A stretch of 46,392 nucleotides of DNA from Phaeodactylibacter sp. Lineage in GTDB: Bacteria > Bacteroidota > Bacteroidia > Chitinophagales > Saprospiraceae. The notes beneath the pieces were generated by a model. The model was not told the origin of the DNA. It did not search any database and worked only from the letters and a program-made list of their open reading frames with translations. Each line of letters opens with the position of its first letter. Position 1 is the stretch's first letter. Below are positions 1-9,099 of the stretch, piece after piece. A program made the position numbers and the translations under genes. Where the stretch lies: the NCBI GenBank assembly GCA_024103175.1, contig JAGFJE010000703.1:1-46392 (forward strand), read 5' to 3'.

Positions 1-963
1 GGCGTCATCTGCGACCCCCACAACCTCAGCCCTTTCGAACAGGAACAGATCTGCCGGGGGTGGATCCGGCAGATCGTGAAGAATATCGGCCCTTACGCCG
101 ATATTCCCGCTCCCGATGTGATGACCAACGCCCAGCACATGCTTTGGATGCTGGATGAGTACGAAACCCTCACGGGGGCGAAATATCCGGGCGTGATCAC
201 AGGGAAACCTATCGGCCTGGGAGGTTCTCAGGGCAGGAAGGAAGCTACGGGTTACGGCGCCATCATTACCGTGCGGGAGGCCTTGCGGCAATTGAATATC
301 AATCCGGAAAACACCACCGCCAGTTTTCAGGGCTTCGGGAATGTTTCCCAGTATGCGATCGAACTGTATCAGAAAATGGGCGGCCGGGCCGTATGTGTGT
401 CTTCCTGGGACAATGACGATAAGATAAGTTATTCTTTCCGCAAAACAGATGGCATCGACTTAACGGAACTCACCGCTATTACGGACATCTATGGCGGCAT
501 CAGCAAGGAGAAAGCCAGGGATCTGGGCTACGAAGTGCTGCCCGGCGAGGCCTGGCTGGAACAGGAGGTGGACATCCTCGTGCCCGCCGCACTGGAGAAC
601 CAGATCACCGAAGAGAATGCCCCAAAGATCAGCGGCCGGGTTAAAATAATTGCCGAAGGGGCCAACGGCCCGACTACGCCGGAAGCCGACCCGATCCTGG
701 AAAGTAAGAAGATATTCGTCATCCCCGATTTTCTGGCGAATTCGGGCGGGGTGATCTGCAGCTATTTTGAGCAGGTACAGAATAACATGAACTACTATTG
801 GTCAAAGGATGAGGTCCTTTCCAAGCTGGACATGAAGATGACCACCGCATTTTCCGCCGTAAGCGATTTTTCAAAACACAACCGGTTGGGAATGCGGGAC
901 GCCGCTTACGTTATCTCCGTCGACCGGGTCGTGCGGGCCTGCCAGAGCAGAGGGTGGATATAA
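1..963 (+). CDS. gdhA: Glutamate dehydrogenase (Glu/Leu/Phe/Val dehydrogenase family), 5'-truncated by the window edge
   Basis: Catalyses reversible NAD(P)-dependent oxidative deamination of glutamate to 2-oxoglutarate and ammonia in the cytosol. The reading frame is open from base 1, so the true start lies outside the window; 320 codons of a family that is usually about 410-425 residues are present. Visible hallmarks are the Rossmann nucleotide-binding turn QGFGNVSQYA, the PAALENQI stretch, EGANGPTTPEAD and the C-terminal IPDFLANSGGVICSYFE block, all typical of hexameric bacterial GDH. The internal GTG at 76 is not the start, because the homologous residues continue upstream of it (GVICDPHNLSPFE). 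The stop is 10 bp before the next gene on the same strand, so it is probably the first gene of a three-gene operon with the two PEP-synthase-like genes. Cofactor preference (NAD or NADP) cannot be read with confidence. Confidence 0.93.
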   Translation, partial: GVICDPHNLSPFEQEQICRGWIRQIVKNIGPYADIPAPDVMTNAQHMLWMLDEYETLTGAKYPGVITGKPIGLGGSQGRKEATGYGAIITVREALRQLNINPENTTASFQGFGNVSQYAIELYQKMGGRAVCVSSWDNDDKISYSFRKTDGIDLTELTAITDIYGGISKEKARDLGYEVLPGEAWLEQEVDILVPAALENQITEENAPKISGRVKIIAEGANGPTTPEADPILESKKIFVIPDFLANSGGVICSYFEQVQNNMNYYWSKDEVLSKLDMKMTTAFSAVSDFSKHNRLGMRDAAYVISVDRVVRACQSRGWI

Positions 964-973
964 AAGCCAGCTT

Positions 974-2698
974 ATGCAACTCAGCAAAGCCTTTTTTCAA
1001 TCTGTTCACCCCGTCTCCTACCTGGGGACGGGGGACATTGGAGGCAAGGCCAGGGGCCTGGAGTTTATCCATTCGGCCCTGGTGTCCCGGCTGGACCGGA
1101 GCCTGTTTCCGGACTTCGCCGTCGACATTCCCAAGATGATCGTTATCCGGACGGATGTTTTTGATGACTTCATGCAGAGCAATGACCTCTGGCCCCTGGC
1201 GCTGTCGGATGAACCGGATGAGAAAATTGCCCTGGAGTTTCAGCAGGCAGGCCTGCCATTCCACATTCTCGGGGACCTGAGGATGATCGTCACGGAAATC
1301 AAACTTCCGCTCGCCATTCGTTCATCGAGCCTGTTGGAAGACGCCATGCATGAGCCTTTTGCCGGCATTTACCGGACGAAAATGACGCCGAACAACCAGT
1401 TGGATGTCGATACGCGATTCCGGAAGCTGGCCGAAGCGGTCAAGTTCGTATACGCCTCTACTTTTTTTAAAGCGGCAAAAGGCTACATGCGGGCAACCCG
1501 GCGCCGAGCGGAGGATGAAAAAATGGCGGTCATTATTCAGGAAATGGCCGGCAATAAATACGGTGAACGGTTTTATCCCGAAATATCCGGCGTTTTGCGT
1601 TCCTACAACTTCTATCCCGCTCCCGGCGCAGCTCCGGAAGAGGGTGTGGTAAACCTGGCCCTCGGGCTGGGGAAAACGATCGTGGACGAAGGGGGCGGCT
1701 GGGCTTATTCTCCCGCATTGCCGGCTTCCCCTCCTCCTTTCCCGAGCATGAAAGAGATGCTGGAGCAAACACAACTGAAGTTCTGGGCCGTCAATATGGG
1801 CCCGCCGCCCGAATACGACCCCATCCGGGAAACGGAATACTTGTCAGCGTATCATTTTACGGAAGCTCAGAAAGACGGGACGCTGCCCCATCTCGTTTCC
1901 AGCTACGACCCCGAAAGCGGCCGGCTATGGCCGGGGCTGCAGGAGGGCTGTCCTTTGATCCTGACGTTCGCGCCGATCCTGAGCCAGCCCGGCCTGCCGC
2001 TCAACGAGCTGCTTAAAAGCCTGATGCCCATCTGCGAAAACACCCTCAAAACGGCGGTGGAAGTTGAATTTGCGGTAGCCTTGTCCAAAGATACAGATGA
2101 GGCGCCGCACCGGTTCGCCTTTTTGCAGGTTCGCCCCCTGGCTGTTTCAAGCGGTAAAATAAATGTTTCAGAGGAGGATCTGCTAAGCCCGCAGGCAGCA
2201 ATTGCCTCCGGCCGGGTGATGGGCAATGGACAGGTGGACAATATTTCCGATATCGTTTTTGTAAAACTGCAAAAAGCGGATCCTGGACAAGCCTTCCAGG
2301 TTGCCGGGCAACTGGAAAAAATCAACCGGGCGCTGGTTGCCGCCCAGCGGCCCTACCTGCTTATCGGGTACGGCCGTTGGGGCACCACCGACCCCTGGGC
2401 CGGCATCCCGGTGGACTGGAGCCAGATCTCCGGCGCCAGGGTTATCGTCGAAGCCGCCGGCGAACACCAGCGCCAGGATATGAGCCAGGGTTCGCACTTC
2501 TTTCACAATATGACGAGTTTTCGGGTGTTCTATTTTTCGATCCCTTATCCCCCCCGGTATGCTTTTGACCTGGAATGGATATCACAGCTGGAAACTGTTG
2601 AAGAAACTCCCTTTGTCAAGCATGTGGTAACCGCTGCGCCGCTGAAAATAAAAGCAGACGGGAAAACGGGAAGAGGAGTCATCATGAAATGCGTATGA
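974..2698 (+). CDS. PEP/pyruvate-binding (PPDK N-terminal-like) protein, short paralogue
   Basis: 574-residue cytosolic protein built on the ATP-grasp nucleotide-binding domain of PEP synthase and pyruvate phosphate dikinase. The glycine-rich GGKARGL lies at residues 23-29, the family signature IRSSSLLED...FAGIY at about 115-133, and the QVRPL segment that closes the ATP site near 385. After it comes a C-terminal module with GYGRWGTTDPW (about 462-472) and SQGSHFF (about 504-510), which recurs in the next gene. The swivelling phosphohistidine domain and the PEP/pyruvate TIM barrel of true PPDK or PpsA are absent, so it is unlikely to make PEP alone. It starts 10 bp after gdhA; its TGA at 2696-2698 overlaps the ATG of the next gene as ATGA, indicating coupled translation. 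The substrate is unknown; ATP binding is inferred from the family. Confidence 0.8.
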   Translation: MQLSKAFFQSVHPVSYLGTGDIGGKARGLEFIHSALVSRLDRSLFPDFAVDIPKMIVIRTDVFDDFMQSNDLWPLALSDEPDEKIALEFQQAGLPFHILGDLRMIVTEIKLPLAIRSSSLLEDAMHEPFAGIYRTKMTPNNQLDVDTRFRKLAEAVKFVYASTFFKAAKGYMRATRRRAEDEKMAVIIQEMAGNKYGERFYPEISGVLRSYNFYPAPGAAPEEGVVNLALGLGKTIVDEGGGWAYSPALPASPPPFPSMKEMLEQTQLKFWAVNMGPPPEYDPIRETEYLSAYHFTEAQKDGTLPHLVSSYDPESGRLWPGLQEGCPLILTFAPILSQPGLPLNELLKSLMPICENTLKTAVEVEFAVALSKDTDEAPHRFAFLQVRPLAVSSGKINVSEEDLLSPQAAIASGRVMGNGQVDNISDIVFVKLQKADPGQAFQVAGQLEKINRALVAAQRPYLLIGYGRWGTTDPWAGIPVDWSQISGARVIVEAAGEHQRQDMSQGSHFFHNMTSFRVFYFSIPYPPRYAFDLEWISQLETVEETPFVKHVVTAAPLKIKADGKTGRGVIMKCV

Positions 2699-5600
2699 GC
2701 AAGGATCATATTTCCGATAGTTTGATCAATCAGTTGCAGGAAAGGGCAAAGGAACTCAACTGTTTATATGAGATCCAGGAGTTGCTGGCCGATAAAGACA
2801 AGGAACCCGGCGCCGTGCTGAACGGGATCATCCAGGCTATTCCCTCCGGCTGGCAATATCCGGATATCTGCGTGGCCAGAATTATCTACCGCCAGACGCA
2901 GGCCCAGTCCTCCGCCTTCGAGGAAACGGACTGGCTGCTGGAATCCGATATTGTGGCCTATGACGAGAAGGTAGGCAAAGTGCAGGTTTTTTATACAGAG
3001 AAAAGGCCTATTTGCGACCATGGCCCCTTTCTTAAGGAAGAGCAAAAACTGATAAGAAGCATAGCGGAATTAATAAGCAGCTATTTTTTGCACAAACAGC
3101 TCAAATCCGTTTTTGAAGGCAACGAGAGGCGGCAGCAGGAAAAACGGTTCGAGTGGGCGGCTGTTCTGGATATCCTGAAAAAAACCGACCCCAGGCTGCT
3201 CATCCGCATTTCCCAGAAAATGGTGAATTACCTGTGCTGGAAAGGCATAACCGAAAGCGAGCGGCTGTTCGGCCTGTTCAGTACCGGAGCCGGAGATGAG
3301 CTGGACGTACAGAAAGAGTCCAATTTCCCCTATCAGGCCAGGCCCATGAAGGATTTTATTGCCAGCAGCAACCAGATCTTCGAACTGGCCGGCAAACATC
3401 TGGGCGAACAGGAAATCATTGACAATATCAGCCGCTGGATAAAGGAAGACCAGTCGGCTTTCCTGGTCAATACCCTCAACAATACGGGTTCGTCCTTTGA
3501 GGAGATCAGCGCCGCCCTTGCCCGCTACTACCACCTCAAAGCCAACGGGCTGGAACTGCCGCCCAACCGGGAAAAGAGCCTGAGGATCATCCTGATCCGG
3601 CGCCTGCTCAGCAGCCAGAATGAATTCATCAAAACCGCCAAAAAATTCATTGAGCTGGATGACATCCATGGCCTGGTCAACCGCGTTATCCATCCTGTAG
3701 ACAGCCACGGTAAGCTCGGCGGAAAGAGCTCGGGGCTGTTCCTTTCCCAGCAGATACTGAACAGATCCGAATACAGCGGCGATTATTCCCGGAAGTTTCT
3801 CGTCCCTAAAACCTGGTACATTACTTCTGACGGCATCCTGAATTTTATCAAATACAACAACCTGGAAGATATAGTCGAACAGAAATTCAAGGACATCGAA
3901 CAGATCCGCAAAGAATATTCCTTTGTGTCTCTGGTCTTTAAAAATTCCGCTTTCCCCTCCGAGATGCTGAAAGCCCTCAGCCAGATGCTGGACGACTTCG
4001 ACGATGTCCCGTTGGTTATCAGAAGCACCAGCCTGCTGGAAGACCAGCCGGAGGCCATCTTTGCCGGCAAATACAAAAGCCTGTTCATTTCCAACCAGGG
4101 AACGAAAAAGGAAAGGCTCGAAGAACTCACCGATGCCATCGCGGAGGTGTATGCGTCTACCTTCGGGCCCGACCCCATGGAATACCGCATTGAAAGGGGG
4201 CTGTTGGATTACGATGAAGAAATGGGCATCCTGATCCAGGAAGTGGTGGGACAGAGAGTGGGGCCCTATTTCTTTCCCGCCTTTGCCGGGGTGGCCTTTT
4301 CAGACAACAATTACAAATGGTCGGGCAGGATCGAAAAAGAAGACGGCCTGGCCCGGCTGGTGCCCGGCCTGGGCACCCGGGCGGTAGACCGGCTGAGCGA
4401 TGATTATCCCGTGCTGGTGGCCCCCGGAAAACCCGGCCTGAGCGTCAATGTGACGATCGAGGATATCGTGCGGTACTCCCCGAAAAAGATCGATGTGATC
4501 AACCTGGACAAACGGAAGCTGGAAACACTCGACATCCAGGAACTGCTGCGGCAGTACGGCAGAGATTACCCGGCCATCCATCAGATCGTGTCCAGAATCG
4601 CGGATAACCACATTCAGCAACCCCACCGGCTGGGGATGCACTTCGGGGAGGACAACTACATTGTCACGTTCAACGGCCTGATCCAAAATACGGACTTCAT
4701 CCCGGTTCTCCGGTCGATTATGTCTGTCCTCCAGAAGGAACTGCATTATCCCGTCGATATCGAGTTCGCTCACGACGGCGAAAATTTCTATCTGCTGCAG
4801 TGCCGTCCCCAAAGCTTCGGCAGGATCGACAAGCCGGCGGAGATCCCGCATGACATTCCGGAAGACAGCCTGGCCTTTACCGCCAGCAAGCATGTGACCA
4901 ATGGCATTGTGCCCAATATTTCGCACATCGTCTACATTGACCCCCTGAAATACAGCGAACTGCCCGACTATGCGGCCCTGGCCGCCGTGGGCAAAGCCGT
5001 CGGGCGCCTGAACAAGATACTGCCCAAAAGGCAGTTTATCCTGATGGGGCCCGGGCGCTGGGGCAGCCGGGGCGATATCAAACTCGGCGTGAGCGTTACC
5101 TACTCCGACATCAACAATACCGCCATGCTGATCGAGATTGCCAGGATGCGCAGGGAATACGTTCCGGAATTGTCTTTTGGCACCCACTTTTTCCAGGACC
5201 TGGTCGAGGCCGATATCCGATACCTGCCCCTGTACCCCGACGATCGCGGTAATATTTTTAATGAATCCTTTTTTAAAGATGCTCCCAATATCCTGGCCGG
5301 GCTGCTTCCCGAATCAGCCCATTTGTCAGAGGCCCTCAAGGTCATCGACGTGCCGGCCTGCACCGGCGGCCATATTCTGAAGGTACTGATGAACGCGGAG
5401 GAAGATAAAGCGGTTGCCTTCTTTACGCAGCCTTCGGGAACCCCCGCTGAAAAGGAAAGGACCGTATTGCCGAAAAGTGGGAAGGATACCAACTTCTACT
5501 GGCGCTGGCGGCAAAGCGCGGCAGAACAGCTGGCCGCCCGGCTCGACCCGGAAAAGTTCGGCGTAAAAGGGGTTTACCTCTTCGGCAGCGCCAAAAACGC

Positions 5601-5865
5601 TACGGCGGGGCTGTACAGCGATATTGACCTGATCTTTCATTTTGCCGGCACGGCCGCTCAGCGCCACAGCCTTATGCTTTGGCTGGAAGGTTGGGGCAAC
5701 AGCCTGGAATACATCTATTTCCTGCGCACCGGGCATCAGGTCAAAGGATTGCTGGACATCCACATTGTAACGGATGAAGAGGTCGAAAAACACACCGGCT
5801 TCGCAGCCAAGATCGGCGCCATCACCGACGCGGCCCGGCCGCTGGCAGTGGGGATGAATTTATAA
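2695..5865 (+). CDS. GAF-like / PPDK-N-like / nucleotidyltransferase fusion protein
   Basis: About 1056 residues. Order of parts: an N-terminal GAF-like sensor (about 8-150, with the GWQYPDICVARI motif also found in sensor kinases); a helical linker; a PEP-synthase-type ATP-grasp domain (GGKSSG near 345, IRSTSLLED...FAGKY near 444-461, LLQCRPQ near 702); a module shared with the preceding protein (GPGRWGSRGD near 787, SFGTHFFQD near 830); and a C-terminal DNA-polymerase-beta-type nucleotidyltransferase (LFGSAKN near 963, SDIDLI near 977, LDIHIV near 1021) whose three acidic metal ligands are present. The ATG at 2695 is preferred because it forms an ATGA overlap with the previous stop; ATG 2689 in the same frame is possible. 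No phosphohistidine domain or PEP barrel is visible. The role is unknown; fusion and coupling suggest the pair makes, senses or transfers a nucleotide or phosphoryl group. Confidence 0.8.
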   Translation: MSKDHISDSLINQLQERAKELNCLYEIQELLADKDKEPGAVLNGIIQAIPSGWQYPDICVARIIYRQTQAQSSAFEETDWLLESDIVAYDEKVGKVQVFYTEKRPICDHGPFLKEEQKLIRSIAELISSYFLHKQLKSVFEGNERRQQEKRFEWAAVLDILKKTDPRLLIRISQKMVNYLCWKGITESERLFGLFSTGAGDELDVQKESNFPYQARPMKDFIASSNQIFELAGKHLGEQEIIDNISRWIKEDQSAFLVNTLNNTGSSFEEISAALARYYHLKANGLELPPNREKSLRIILIRRLLSSQNEFIKTAKKFIELDDIHGLVNRVIHPVDSHGKLGGKSSGLFLSQQILNRSEYSGDYSRKFLVPKTWYITSDGILNFIKYNNLEDIVEQKFKDIEQIRKEYSFVSLVFKNSAFPSEMLKALSQMLDDFDDVPLVIRSTSLLEDQPEAIFAGKYKSLFISNQGTKKERLEELTDAIAEVYASTFGPDPMEYRIERGLLDYDEEMGILIQEVVGQRVGPYFFPAFAGVAFSDNNYKWSGRIEKEDGLARLVPGLGTRAVDRLSDDYPVLVAPGKPGLSVNVTIEDIVRYSPKKIDVINLDKRKLETLDIQELLRQYGRDYPAIHQIVSRIADNHIQQPHRLGMHFGEDNYIVTFNGLIQNTDFIPVLRSIMSVLQKELHYPVDIEFAHDGENFYLLQCRPQSFGRIDKPAEIPHDIPEDSLAFTASKHVTNGIVPNISHIVYIDPLKYSELPDYAALAAVGKAVGRLNKILPKRQFILMGPGRWGSRGDIKLGVSVTYSDINNTAMLIEIARMRREYVPELSFGTHFFQDLVEADIRYLPLYPDDRGNIFNESFFKDAPNILAGLLPESAHLSEALKVIDVPACTGGHILKVLMNAEEDKAVAFFTQPSGTPAEKERTVLPKSGKDTNFYWRWRQSAAEQLAARLDPEKFGVKGVYLFGSAKNATAGLYSDIDLIFHFAGTAAQRHSLMLWLEGWGNSLEYIYFLRTGHQVKGLLDIHIVTDEEVEKHTGFAAKIGAITDAARPLAVGMNL

Positions 5866-5878
5866 GCCATGTCTGCGA

Positions 5879-5896
5879 GGCCAAAAAATTTTGGCC
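5879..5896. repeat. 18-bp palindrome after the fusion-protein gene
   Basis: GGCCAAAA and TTTTGGCC flank a central AA, 14 bp after the stop codon. It may act as a weak terminator or processing site, but no T-run follows on the + strand. A similar palindrome, TTTTTTTGGCC followed by A7, lies just after the FRG-domain gene near 44592-44609. Confidence 0.4.
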
Positions 5897-5945
5897 CGCC
5901 AAACAAAAACACCCGCTCACCTTTCCCCCTTCCCCCCACTTTCCT

Positions 5946-5953
5946 TACTTTTG
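5946..5953 (+). promoter_or_regulatory. Bacteroidota-type -7 box of ndk
   Basis: TACTTTTG matches the TAnnTTTG consensus. A TTTC at 5922-5925 lies 20 bp upstream at the place of the -33 element. The predicted transcript start is near 5960, giving a leader of about 28 nt before the ndk ATG, which is preceded by an A-rich run, not a Shine-Dalgarno site. Confidence 0.6.
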
Positions 5954-5987
5954 CAGCGCTTTTTGAAAACGCAAAAAAAATAATATA

Positions 5988-6407
5988 ATGGCAGGCAACA
6001 GAACGTTTACCATGATCAAGCCCGATGCCGTCAAGGCGGGGCACATCGGCGCCATCCTGGCAAAGATCAACGAGGCTGGCTTCCGGATCGTAGCGATGAA
6101 ACTTACCAAATTGTCTCCGGAAAAGGCCGGTGAATTTTACGAAATACACAAAGAGCGCCCCTTCTACGGCGAATTGGTGGAATTCATGTCTTCCGGGCCG
6201 ATCGTCGCCGCCGTTCTGGAAAAGGAAAATGCAGTGGAGTCTTTCCGCGAACTGATCGGCGCCACCGACCCGTCCAAGGCCGCTCCCGGCACCATCCGCG
6301 CGCTGTTCGCTAAAAGCATTGGCGAGAACGCCGTCCATGGCGCCGATTCGGATGAGAACGCCGTCCGGGAAGCCAGCTTCCACTTTGCGGCTACGGAGAT
6401 GTTTTAG
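5988..6407 (+). CDS. ndk: Nucleoside diphosphate kinase
   Basis: Transfers the gamma phosphate from NTPs to NDPs through a phosphohistidine intermediate, balancing nucleotide pools. The 139-residue length is normal for bacterial Ndk. TMIKPDAV at residues 8-15 is the start of the nucleotide fold, and NAVHGADS contains the catalytic His117. The chain is complete with no insertions. It has its own -7 box, is separated from the upstream operon by a palindrome, and converges on mutS2, with a repeat-built inverted repeat between them. Confidence 0.97.
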   Translation: MAGNRTFTMIKPDAVKAGHIGAILAKINEAGFRIVAMKLTKLSPEKAGEFYEIHKERPFYGELVEFMSSGPIVAAVLEKENAVESFRELIGATDPSKAAPGTIRALFAKSIGENAVHGADSDENAVREASFHFAATEMF

Positions 6408-6516
6408 AAGGAAAGGAATGAAGGAATGAAGGAATGAAGGAATGAGGGAATGAATATTGCCAACCCTGGGCTGCCCAAATCATTCCTTCAATCCCTCAAT
6501 CCTTCAATCACTCCCT
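6408..6516. repeat. Inverted repeat made of tandem GAAGGAAT-like octamers between ndk and mutS2
   Basis: The left part (about 6411-6455) is a run of GAAGGAAT/GAGGGAAT octamers starting right after the ndk stop. The right part (about 6481-6516) holds the complementary ATTCCTTC/ATCCCTCA octamers and runs up to the mutS2 stop. The transcript of either strand would fold into a long imperfect hairpin at the convergent 3' ends. There is no T-run, so classical intrinsic termination is uncertain. The same octamer family recurs at 41941-42075. Confidence 0.75.
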
Positions 6517-8905
6517 ATTTAATCTCCACCAGCGTCACTCCATCTCCCCCCTGTTGCTGTTCGGGGTGCCAGACGTCCATATCCACATTGTATTCCCGGA
6601 GTTTCTTTCGCACGGCATTGCGCAGGATGCCATTGCCCTTTCCGTGTACGATCTGCAGGTTATGGTTATTGGTGATAAGGGCCTGGTCGACGAAATCCTC
6701 CACTACTTTCAGCGCTTCGTCGTAGCGCATACCGCGGATGTCCAGCTTGGATTCGAAGGTAGCGGGCTGGGCGACGGTATCGGCCTGCACGCTTTTTGTG
6801 CTCTGTACTTCCAGAGGGGCGCGGGCGTGCTGCAGGTCCCGCAGCTTGACGGTCATGCGCATCTGCCCCATGGTGACCACGGCCTTGTTGCGGTCGATGG
6901 ACTCCACGGTGCCGGTGGCGCCGCCGCTGCGCAGTTTGACAAAATCGCCGACCTCGATCTCTTTTTTCCTGTCCTCCCGGGCAGGGGGCTTATAGTAGAT
7001 TTCCTCCCTTAGCCCCCCCACTTCTTCGGAGAGTTGCCGGCGCTCTTCGCGGGCCTGCATGGCCAGTTCCTTCGCCTTTTCAATGTTCTGCTGTTCTTTG
7101 ATCTCCCGGACGATTCGCTCCATTTCCTTGTTATCGCGCGCCGCCTGCTGCAGGGCCTGTTCTTTCATTTCCAGCTTCATCTTCTTTCGGCGGAATTCCA
7201 GTTCCCGGTGCAGCTGCTCGTAGTTCTTGATGAGCTTGTCGAGCTTTTCCTCCCGTTCTTTCATGTCGCGGAGTTTATCCTCCAGTTCCTGCTTCTCCTG
7301 CTGCAGGTCCACCAGCAACTGGTCGACGGCCTGCTCATTTTTTCCGGTGCGGTGTTTGGCGTGGTCCAGCACTTTTTTGCTCAGGCCGCTTTTCTCGGCG
7401 ATCTCGAAGGCGTAGGAACTTCCCGGGCGGCCAACCTGCAGTTCGTAGGTCGGCGACAGGTTTTCCTTGTCGAAGTACATAGAGCCGTTGACAATGCCCT
7501 TGTTCTTGAAGGCGAATATCTTAAGGTTGCTGTAGTGGGTCGTGATCAGGCCGTATACCTTCCTGTTGTTGAGTTCCTTGAGGATGGCCTCGGCGATGGC
7601 CCCACCGATCTTGGGGTCGGTCCCGGAGCCGAACTCGTCGATGAGCACCAGGCTGTCTTTGCCGGCGTGCTCCAGGAAGTTGCGCATATTTTCCAGGTGG
7701 GAGCTGTAGGTGCTGAGGTCGTCCTCGATGGATTGCTGGTCGCCGATATCGGCGAAAACCTCCAGGAAGACGCCCATTTCCGAACCCTCATCCATAGGCA
7801 CCAGCAGGCCAGACTGGAGCATCAGCTGCAGGAGGCCCACCGACTTGAGGGTGATGGACTTTCCCCCGGCATTGGGGCCGCTGAGCATGAGGATGCGGTT
7901 GTTGCCGAAGAGCACAAAATCGAACGGTATCGTCGGCTTGCCCAGCTTTGCATTTTTCAGGTAAAGCAAGGGGTGCCGCCCTTTCTGGATGCCGAAATGG
8001 GGTTTCGGAAAAACCTTGGGCTGTATGGCGTTCATTTGCCGGGCCAGCCGCGCCTTGGCCTGGATGAAATCAAAATGGCCGAGGATGTCCTGGTAGACGC
8101 GAATCTGAGGAACGTAGGGGCGCAGCTCGGCGCTCAGCTCCCGAAGGATGCGGTAGATCTCCCGCCGCTCCTCGGTTTCCAGGTCGAAAATATCGTTGTT
8201 GATCTCGATAATGGCCTCCGGTTCGATGAATGCCGTTTTGCCGGTGGTCGACTCATCGTGTATGATGCCCCGGATCTTGCGCTTGTGCTCGGAAGGCACG
8301 CTGAGCACCCGGCGGCCGTTGCGGAAGCTTTCTATGTTATCGGACAGCCAGCCCTTATTGCGGTATTCGTTGATGACGATGCGGAATTGCCGCTCCAGTT
8401 CCTTTTGCTTGGATTGTATCATCCGGCGGATCTTCATCAGCTCGGGGGAGGCATCAGGGCGGATATTTCCTTCCTCATCGATCACCTTTTCGATGGCTTC
8501 GATCAACCCTTCGTCAAAAGATACTTCCCGGATATTGGCGTACAGGGTCGGATAGGTTTCCCGGCGGGCGCCTTTGAAAAAGCGGAAGATAGCGCGGGTA
8601 AAAGCCAGAACGGCGTGAATGCTGCGCAGCCCTTCTTCCGGCAACACATACCCTTCCACTTCCAGCATGCGCAATTCTTCGGAGATAACCGAATAGGAGG
8701 ATACCGGAAGATAGTCATTTTCGTCTATGGCGAGCTTGAATTCACGCGTTTCGTTCAGGCTGCGTTCAATCCGTTCAATGTCGGTTGCCGGTTCTATGGC
8801 CCGGACGGCTTCCAGGCCGAGTTCTCCCAGGCATTCCTTCTCCAGCAGTTCAAGTATCTTGTCAAACTCCAGGTTCTCGTAAATATCTCGGGGTAACAGT
8901 TTCAT
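6515..8905 (-). CDS. mutS2: Endonuclease MutS2 (MutS-like ATPase with Smr domain)
   Basis: MutS2 proteins bind branched DNA to suppress recombination, and in some species act on collided ribosomes. The chosen start (MKLLPRDIYENL) gives 796 residues, the usual length; the frame is open 40 codons further upstream, but the -7 box at 8931-8938 and homology favour this ATG. Visible parts: clamp/core region with coiled coil; Walker A GPNAGGKS; Walker B LVLIDEFGSGTDP; a charged coiled-coil stretch (KQELEDKLRDMKEREEKL); a KOW-like segment; and a C-terminal Smr nuclease domain with LDIRGMRYDEAL and HGKGNGILR. The mismatch-recognition domain I of MutS is absent, as expected. It converges with ndk and diverges from aroC. 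Confidence 0.95.
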   Translation of the reverse strand: MKLLPRDIYENLEFDKILELLEKECLGELGLEAVRAIEPATDIERIERSLNETREFKLAIDENDYLPVSSYSVISEELRMLEVEGYVLPEEGLRSIHAVLAFTRAIFRFFKGARRETYPTLYANIREVSFDEGLIEAIEKVIDEEGNIRPDASPELMKIRRMIQSKQKELERQFRIVINEYRNKGWLSDNIESFRNGRRVLSVPSEHKRKIRGIIHDESTTGKTAFIEPEAIIEINNDIFDLETEERREIYRILRELSAELRPYVPQIRVYQDILGHFDFIQAKARLARQMNAIQPKVFPKPHFGIQKGRHPLLYLKNAKLGKPTIPFDFVLFGNNRILMLSGPNAGGKSITLKSVGLLQLMLQSGLLVPMDEGSEMGVFLEVFADIGDQQSIEDDLSTYSSHLENMRNFLEHAGKDSLVLIDEFGSGTDPKIGGAIAEAILKELNNRKVYGLITTHYSNLKIFAFKNKGIVNGSMYFDKENLSPTYELQVGRPGSSYAFEIAEKSGLSKKVLDHAKHRTGKNEQAVDQLLVDLQQEKQELEDKLRDMKEREEKLDKLIKNYEQLHRELEFRRKKMKLEMKEQALQQAARDNKEMERIVREIKEQQNIEKAKELAMQAREERRQLSEEVGGLREEIYYKPPAREDRKKEIEVGDFVKLRSGGATGTVESIDRNKAVVTMGQMRMTVKLRDLQHARAPLEVQSTKSVQADTVAQPATFESKLDIRGMRYDEALKVVEDFVDQALITNNHNLQIVHGKGNGILRNAVRKKLREYNVDMDVWHPEQQQGGDGVTLVEIK

Positions 8906-8930
8906 TCGTTTGCCATTTTTTCCAGCAGTG

Positions 8931-8938
8931 CGAAGATA
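8931..8938 (-). promoter_or_regulatory. -7 box of mutS2
   Basis: On the minus strand the sequence reads TATCTTCG, a near match to TAnnTTTG. It lies 25 nt before the ATG at 8905, and its position supports that start over the upstream in-frame ATG codons. Confidence 0.45.
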
Positions 8939-9099
8939 AGGGATTCGCCGGTAAAAAGCGGGGAGCCGGAGCGCCGCTTCCCTTATTTGCATGCCGTTCA
9001 TTCTGTCTCCGATCAATGGAAACAATATTATGACGCAAGAGTTCCATTCGTCTTGTTAACTTTATGGCTTCAATTTTAAGGCAAGCGAAAATAAGAACA

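Noticed and set aside
7034..8896. A 620-codon open frame antisense to mutS2
   Set aside because: It lies fully inside a well-supported mutS2 gene, has the low-complexity composition of an antisense frame in GC-rich DNA, and shows no domain, signal or start context.
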